DNA of 64,000 nt from Lanius collurio. Lineage: Eukaryota > Chordata > Aves > Passeriformes > Laniidae. Under the pieces are notes generated by a model. That model ran no database searches. It had not been told where the DNA came from and was given only the letters and a program-made list of their open reading frames with translations. The translations under genes and the position numbers were made by a program. The DNA is taken from positions 15,350,932 to 15,414,931 of the forward strand of contig JACBWW010000004.1 in assembly GCA_020086605.1 (NCBI GenBank). Reading direction: 5' to 3'. The number at the start of each line of letters is the position of its first letter. Position 1 is the first letter of the stretch. Of the stretch, positions 60,728 through 64,000 are shown one piece after another.

Positions 60728-61333
60728 GGGAAAAGTCCCCATGGATTTGTTTTCTGTTACTGTCAAAAAGGGCACATCAATGTTGGTAACTTTTGATCAG
60801 GAAAGTTTCAGTAGGTTCAGTTGTAGTGCTGTGGCTCTAAGCGTCCGTCCAGATTCAGAAAAAATAACCTTTTCCTTTTTTTTTCCTTATGACTTCCAAC
60901 ACAACCTTATGGTAGTGTTTTCTTGACTACAGTGCGTTGTATTTCATAACATGTACGCTTTATATTAGAGAATATATTCTTTTTCTCTGATATGTACCCA
61001 GCTAATCTGTAGGAGATCTGTAGAGCCTTTTATACCTTAATCTAAAGGTGTTTGGGGTCAACTTGAGCGTGTGGAGCTCTATACATCGGAAGGATGTTAG
61101 ACTTTGTGTTTGTCCCTGTTCTCTGCATGGGTGTGTTTATGTATGCATGGACTTATATTTATCTTTTCATAACAATATACATTGGCTCTACATGGAAATA
61201 TTAGATGCAGACAGAAAGCATTTGTCTAGATCTTCTTTCTTAAATGTATCCGCAGATTCTTTAATTTTTAACAGCCTTGGAATGATGGCTAAGTTTTATA
61301 ATGAAGTTTACAATATATTTTTCTCCTCTAAAG

Positions 61334-61420
61334 GTTTTAAGGAAGCAAGATGCTAAAGCAGATGAAACAGAAGAACTCATGAGAAACAAACTTGTGAAAT
61401 ATGAAAGTGAAAAGCACCAG
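61334..61420 (+). CDS. CEP128: CEP128 coding exon 9 (codons 255-283)
   Basis: This 87-base exon has the acceptor TTCTCCTCTAAAG and the donor CACCAG|GTAAGA. It encodes VLRKQDAKADETEELMRNKL and V-K-Y-E-S-E-K-H-Q. Human has ALKKQEAKADEHEGAIKNKL and R-Q-T-E-T-E-K-N-Q. It is a charged coiled-coil helix. Phase 0 at both ends makes it another frame-preserving exon. Confidence 0.95.
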
Positions 61421-62890
61421 GTAAGACTTAATTTTTTCCTTTCTGTTTGGTTTTAAATGAGTGTATAGTGTCATCTGTTACAGCATATGCTTCCTTTTTC
61501 TGAGAAACTAGCAGAAAAAAACTTTCTTTACTCTTTAAGAATACAAGGTGTGGAATTTTTTTCTGCATCAGAGGCACTGTGAGTATAGCTATGCTGAACT
61601 TGTGTCTCCCCTTCAAAGCTCTTTAGTTATAGTATGTTACTTCTGACTCTTCTATCCTGCCAGGCAGACAGATTTATCACTTGGGGATTATCCTTGATTT
61701 CTTTCTCTGTTTTGTCTCTGAATTTGTATATAGTCTGCTGTTGCTTATTTGCAGCAGCTCAAACCAGCTTTTCTTCATCCCTGCAACTAACTCATGCTGG
61801 TTATTTTGCACTATAGTCATTATTAATTACTCTTACTGAACTGTTGCCATATTGACCTCTTTCTGTTCATAGAAAACAAGATTTCTTGTATTTCTATTCT
61901 AGCAGGATACTAGAGCTGTATTAACATTTTGCCTAGTTTTTTTCACACTTGCATCAAGTTTAGCATGTCTCAAAGTTATACCCCTTTATGCTAAGCCTTT
62001 ATGTAGTGTTTTTTGTTGTGTTGTTCTCTTCATTCCCTTAATGCTGGTGCTGTTTACATTGCCCATTTGCCAGGTTCTCAACATCCTCCTTGAGATTACT
62101 ATCTCAACAATAACAATTTCTGCTGTCAAAACCTGTATTTGTTTCCAAGTGGATCTTTGAACTATTTGTAGAAGAAGTCAGAAAATACTTTGTAGCTTTT
62201 GCTTTCATTTCTTTTTTTGTTTTTTTTTTTTATGGTCATCAATTTGCTGACTATTTCATTACACATTTTTAATGTTATGTTTTTAGGAAAACTTCCAGTT
62301 TTATGAAATTCAGGGCACTTCAATTTTTTAGTCATCTTGTTTCCAGAATAATTCAAATATATCATCTTGCAAAACACAGAAACCCCACAGGTTTTACCAA
62401 TTACAGTTCTACCAATGCATGTCATCTTTAACAATTCTATGAATAAAGTATTTACCAAAGGTGACTTCAAATATTTAGTCTTTGTTAATTTTGAGTTTGA
62501 AAGTGTGTTTCAAATCCAGGGACAATGTTTTTGAAACTTTGTTAAAACTTGTCTTCCATTTTTTTACTTTTAACACAGTAAAAATTTGCTTTTGTGATTT
62601 TCGTTTTGGATAGTGTAAATGACTTTGTATCTTCATATGATACAGAATATTGTGCAAAAATTATAGACTGTAAGTAAAACTCTGTAATTTAAATAAGTAT
62701 TACAGGGATTTAGTACAAATGAAGGTTTGCTTTAAATTTTGGATGAATAAAAATACTGTATAAATTATATCGCATTTTAAATAGATGTTTATAGGGATTA
62801 ATTTTAATGGCAAAATTAAATGTTAAAATACACTTTTATATTATGGTGCATATATTGCTCTTCTTTCTTCATCATCCTCTGAAATGAAAG
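61421..62890 (+). other. CEP128: CEP128 intron 9
   Basis: This 1470-base AT-rich intron has a T-rich run near 62210-62230. The acceptor CTGAAATGAAAG has a weak polypyrimidine tract, preceded by CTTCTTTCTTC about 25 bases upstream. No repeats were recognised. Confidence 0.85.
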
Positions 62891-62965
62891 CTTGAGCAGG
62901 AACTGGAGCAGTCCCGTAAAAAGTTGAGTGAATCTGAAGGCAGTAGAGAAGCTCTTTTGCATCAG
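62891..62965 (+). CDS. CEP128: CEP128 coding exon 10 (codons 284-308)
   Basis: This 75-base exon has the donor ATCAG|GTAATT. It encodes LEQELEQSRKKLSESEGSRE and A-L-L-H-Q. Human has LEQELELSRRLLNQSEGSRE and T-L-L-H-Q. It is phase 0 at both ends. It is the last CEP128 exon in the window. The human continuation (V-E-E-L-R-T-Q-L) is not present before 64000. Confidence 0.95.
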
Positions 62966-64000
62966 GTAATTGCTTTGGTATGGTAAAAATCCTAAAGTTT
63001 TCATATTAGATTGTGTCTGAGGTCTTTCTGTTTACTATTACTATCTCATAATCTGATAACATTGTTTTATAAAGATAAAAATGAGGTATAGGAAGACAGG
63101 TTTAAGTGTCTAAAATATGTGGACTAAACTCATTATACTTTTTTTGCTTTGCAAACTTTTATGTGTATATGTTCATATATATTAATTACAGTAGTGGTAA
63201 TAATGGTATGTTTTCAGTACATAAACACATTATGTGAAATTCCTTTCATAGTATGCTTTAGAGCAACTTCTGTATTAGTAATCATTGTTCTGCAAAGTGT
63301 GTGCTATAATTGGTGAAATCAGATAAATCAATGACCTAGACGTATTTGCTATAGTGTAACCTGGAATAAAAACAAATAAATACCTGAAAAACTATCTAAA
63401 GTGTGCTTTAAACAACAGCTATTGATGCATATATGATTAAACTTAACATTTGTAGGAATTTGGATTATTGCTTTAGAAAAAATGTCCTTTCTCCTGAACA
63501 TCCTTCTTTCAGAGGAGCTGGATAAAAAGACTGAAATAAGTAGGGAAGCGGGGGCAATTGGCATTCTCATCTTTTAGCATTAGTTGTTTGACTTGTGTGT
63601 CTAGCAGAAGTTCAAGTTAGCTATATTACTGTTTTGAATTTACATCACTGTGCATGGAATAGAGGGTAATATGAATTAGAGGTATTTTTCTTCAATTCAA
63701 CTTTAGCATGCTGGATTTTCTTTATTTTTCTGCACGTTGTCGTCTTTGTAAGTGCTATACTATATATGGTAGAAAGGAAAAATGTGAAAATCCCCAATGT
63801 TTCTTATGAATAAACACATTGTATTTTTAAGGAGCATAATTTAAATAAAACATATTGTTTATTAAATTTATATAGACATTTTCACTAGCTATGTGAAAAG
63901 ACAATTGCAGCATATGATTTTTGGTCTAGAGAAATTAATGCTCATCTGTGGTCAACATAAATTTAAATATTTCCTTTAATTTTGAATAATCACGTTGTGG
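62966..64000 (+). other. CEP128: CEP128 intron 10 (partial)
   Basis: At least 1035 bases of AT-rich intron run to the window edge. No exon, repeat family or RNA gene was recognised. Confidence 0.8.

Larger units (their letters stand above)
54168..61333 (+). other. CEP128: CEP128 intron 8
   Basis: This is the longest complete intron, 7166 bases. It carries two perfect hairpins (55679-55717 and 60681-60727), a 10-bp hairpin (55442-55470), a 23-bp imperfect duplication (55307-55352), a 36-bp tandem duplication (59586-59655), an A16 run near 56973 and a possible diverged interspersed repeat near 58150-58420. The rest is AT-rich with chance ORFs only. Confidence 0.85.
36690..64000 (+). other. CEP128: CEP128 gene (5' part; continues past window end)
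   Basis: One leader exon and nine coding exons splice without frame breaks into 308 codons, against about 1094 residues in human, so a little over a quarter of the protein is present. CEP128 is a coiled-coil centrosomal protein of the mother-centriole subdistal appendages, working with CEP112, ODF2 and centriolin-type partners and affecting microtubule anchoring and ciliary signalling. The visible N-terminus has a serine/acid-rich head, a first heptad-rich stretch, a low-complexity arginine/serine linker and then long uninterrupted coiled coil. All introns are GT-AG. The gene lies head to head with TSHR, as in human. Intron sizes are 2678, 1404, 1340, 924, 2718, 718, 6781, 7166 and 1470 bases, with the last one open-ended. 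Confidence 0.92.

Noticed and set aside
1..64000. Search for an undescribed defence, phage or mobile gene system
   Set aside because: The window is ordinary bird gene and intron sequence. All mobile elements seen are degraded CR1 copies and solo LTRs without coding capacity.

Overview
This is vertebrate nuclear DNA, almost certainly from a bird and most likely a passerine. The evidence is split exons with GT/AG borders, AT-rich introns and CpG-island promoters. The repeats are dominated by CR1 LINE fragments and by short endogenous-retrovirus LTRs of kinds I associate with songbird and other neoavian genomes. The passerine call rests on remembered repeat appearance and is less certain than the bird call. 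I see no bacterial or phage features, no CRISPR array and no operon.

Two real protein-coding genes are present, arranged head to head. On the minus strand, exon 1 of the thyrotropin receptor gene (TSHR) occupies 24502-24665. It encodes the signal peptide and the N-terminal cysteine cluster. Everything from 24501 down to position 1 is its first intron, and I could not find exon 2 in the window. On the plus strand, CEP128 (a centriolar subdistal-appendage coiled-coil protein) starts in a CpG island near 36.7 kb. It has one untranslated exon and nine coding exons (39507-62965) that together give the first 308 codons, in frame throughout. The gene runs off the right edge. The TSHR-CEP128 head-to-head order is the same as in human.

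Layout: 1-24501 is TSHR intron 1, with several CR1 fragments, an LTR nested in a CR1 copy, a clean solo LTR with a target-site duplication, a GGGAA microsatellite and a degenerate minisatellite. 24502-25280 is TSHR exon 1 and its CpG island. 25281-36540 is the intergenic spacer, which contains one antisense CR1, two neighbouring LTRs (33697-34094 and about 34343-35259) and a GC-rich block that looks repeat-derived. 36540-37070 is the CEP128 CpG island. 36829-64000 is CEP128 exons and introns, with one CR1 fragment in intron 5.

The two genes have unrelated roles: a hormone-receptor GPCR at the thyroid cell surface, and a centriole and cilium component. Their adjacency is conserved synteny, not a pathway. 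I found no convincing new biological system. The most unusual structures are several perfect short inverted repeats with tiny loops in CEP128 introns 7 and 8, which look like template-switch (fold-back) mutations. Two LTR candidates also carry a perfect stem-loop upstream of an AATAAA signal, and the CEP128 leader may carry upstream ORFs.
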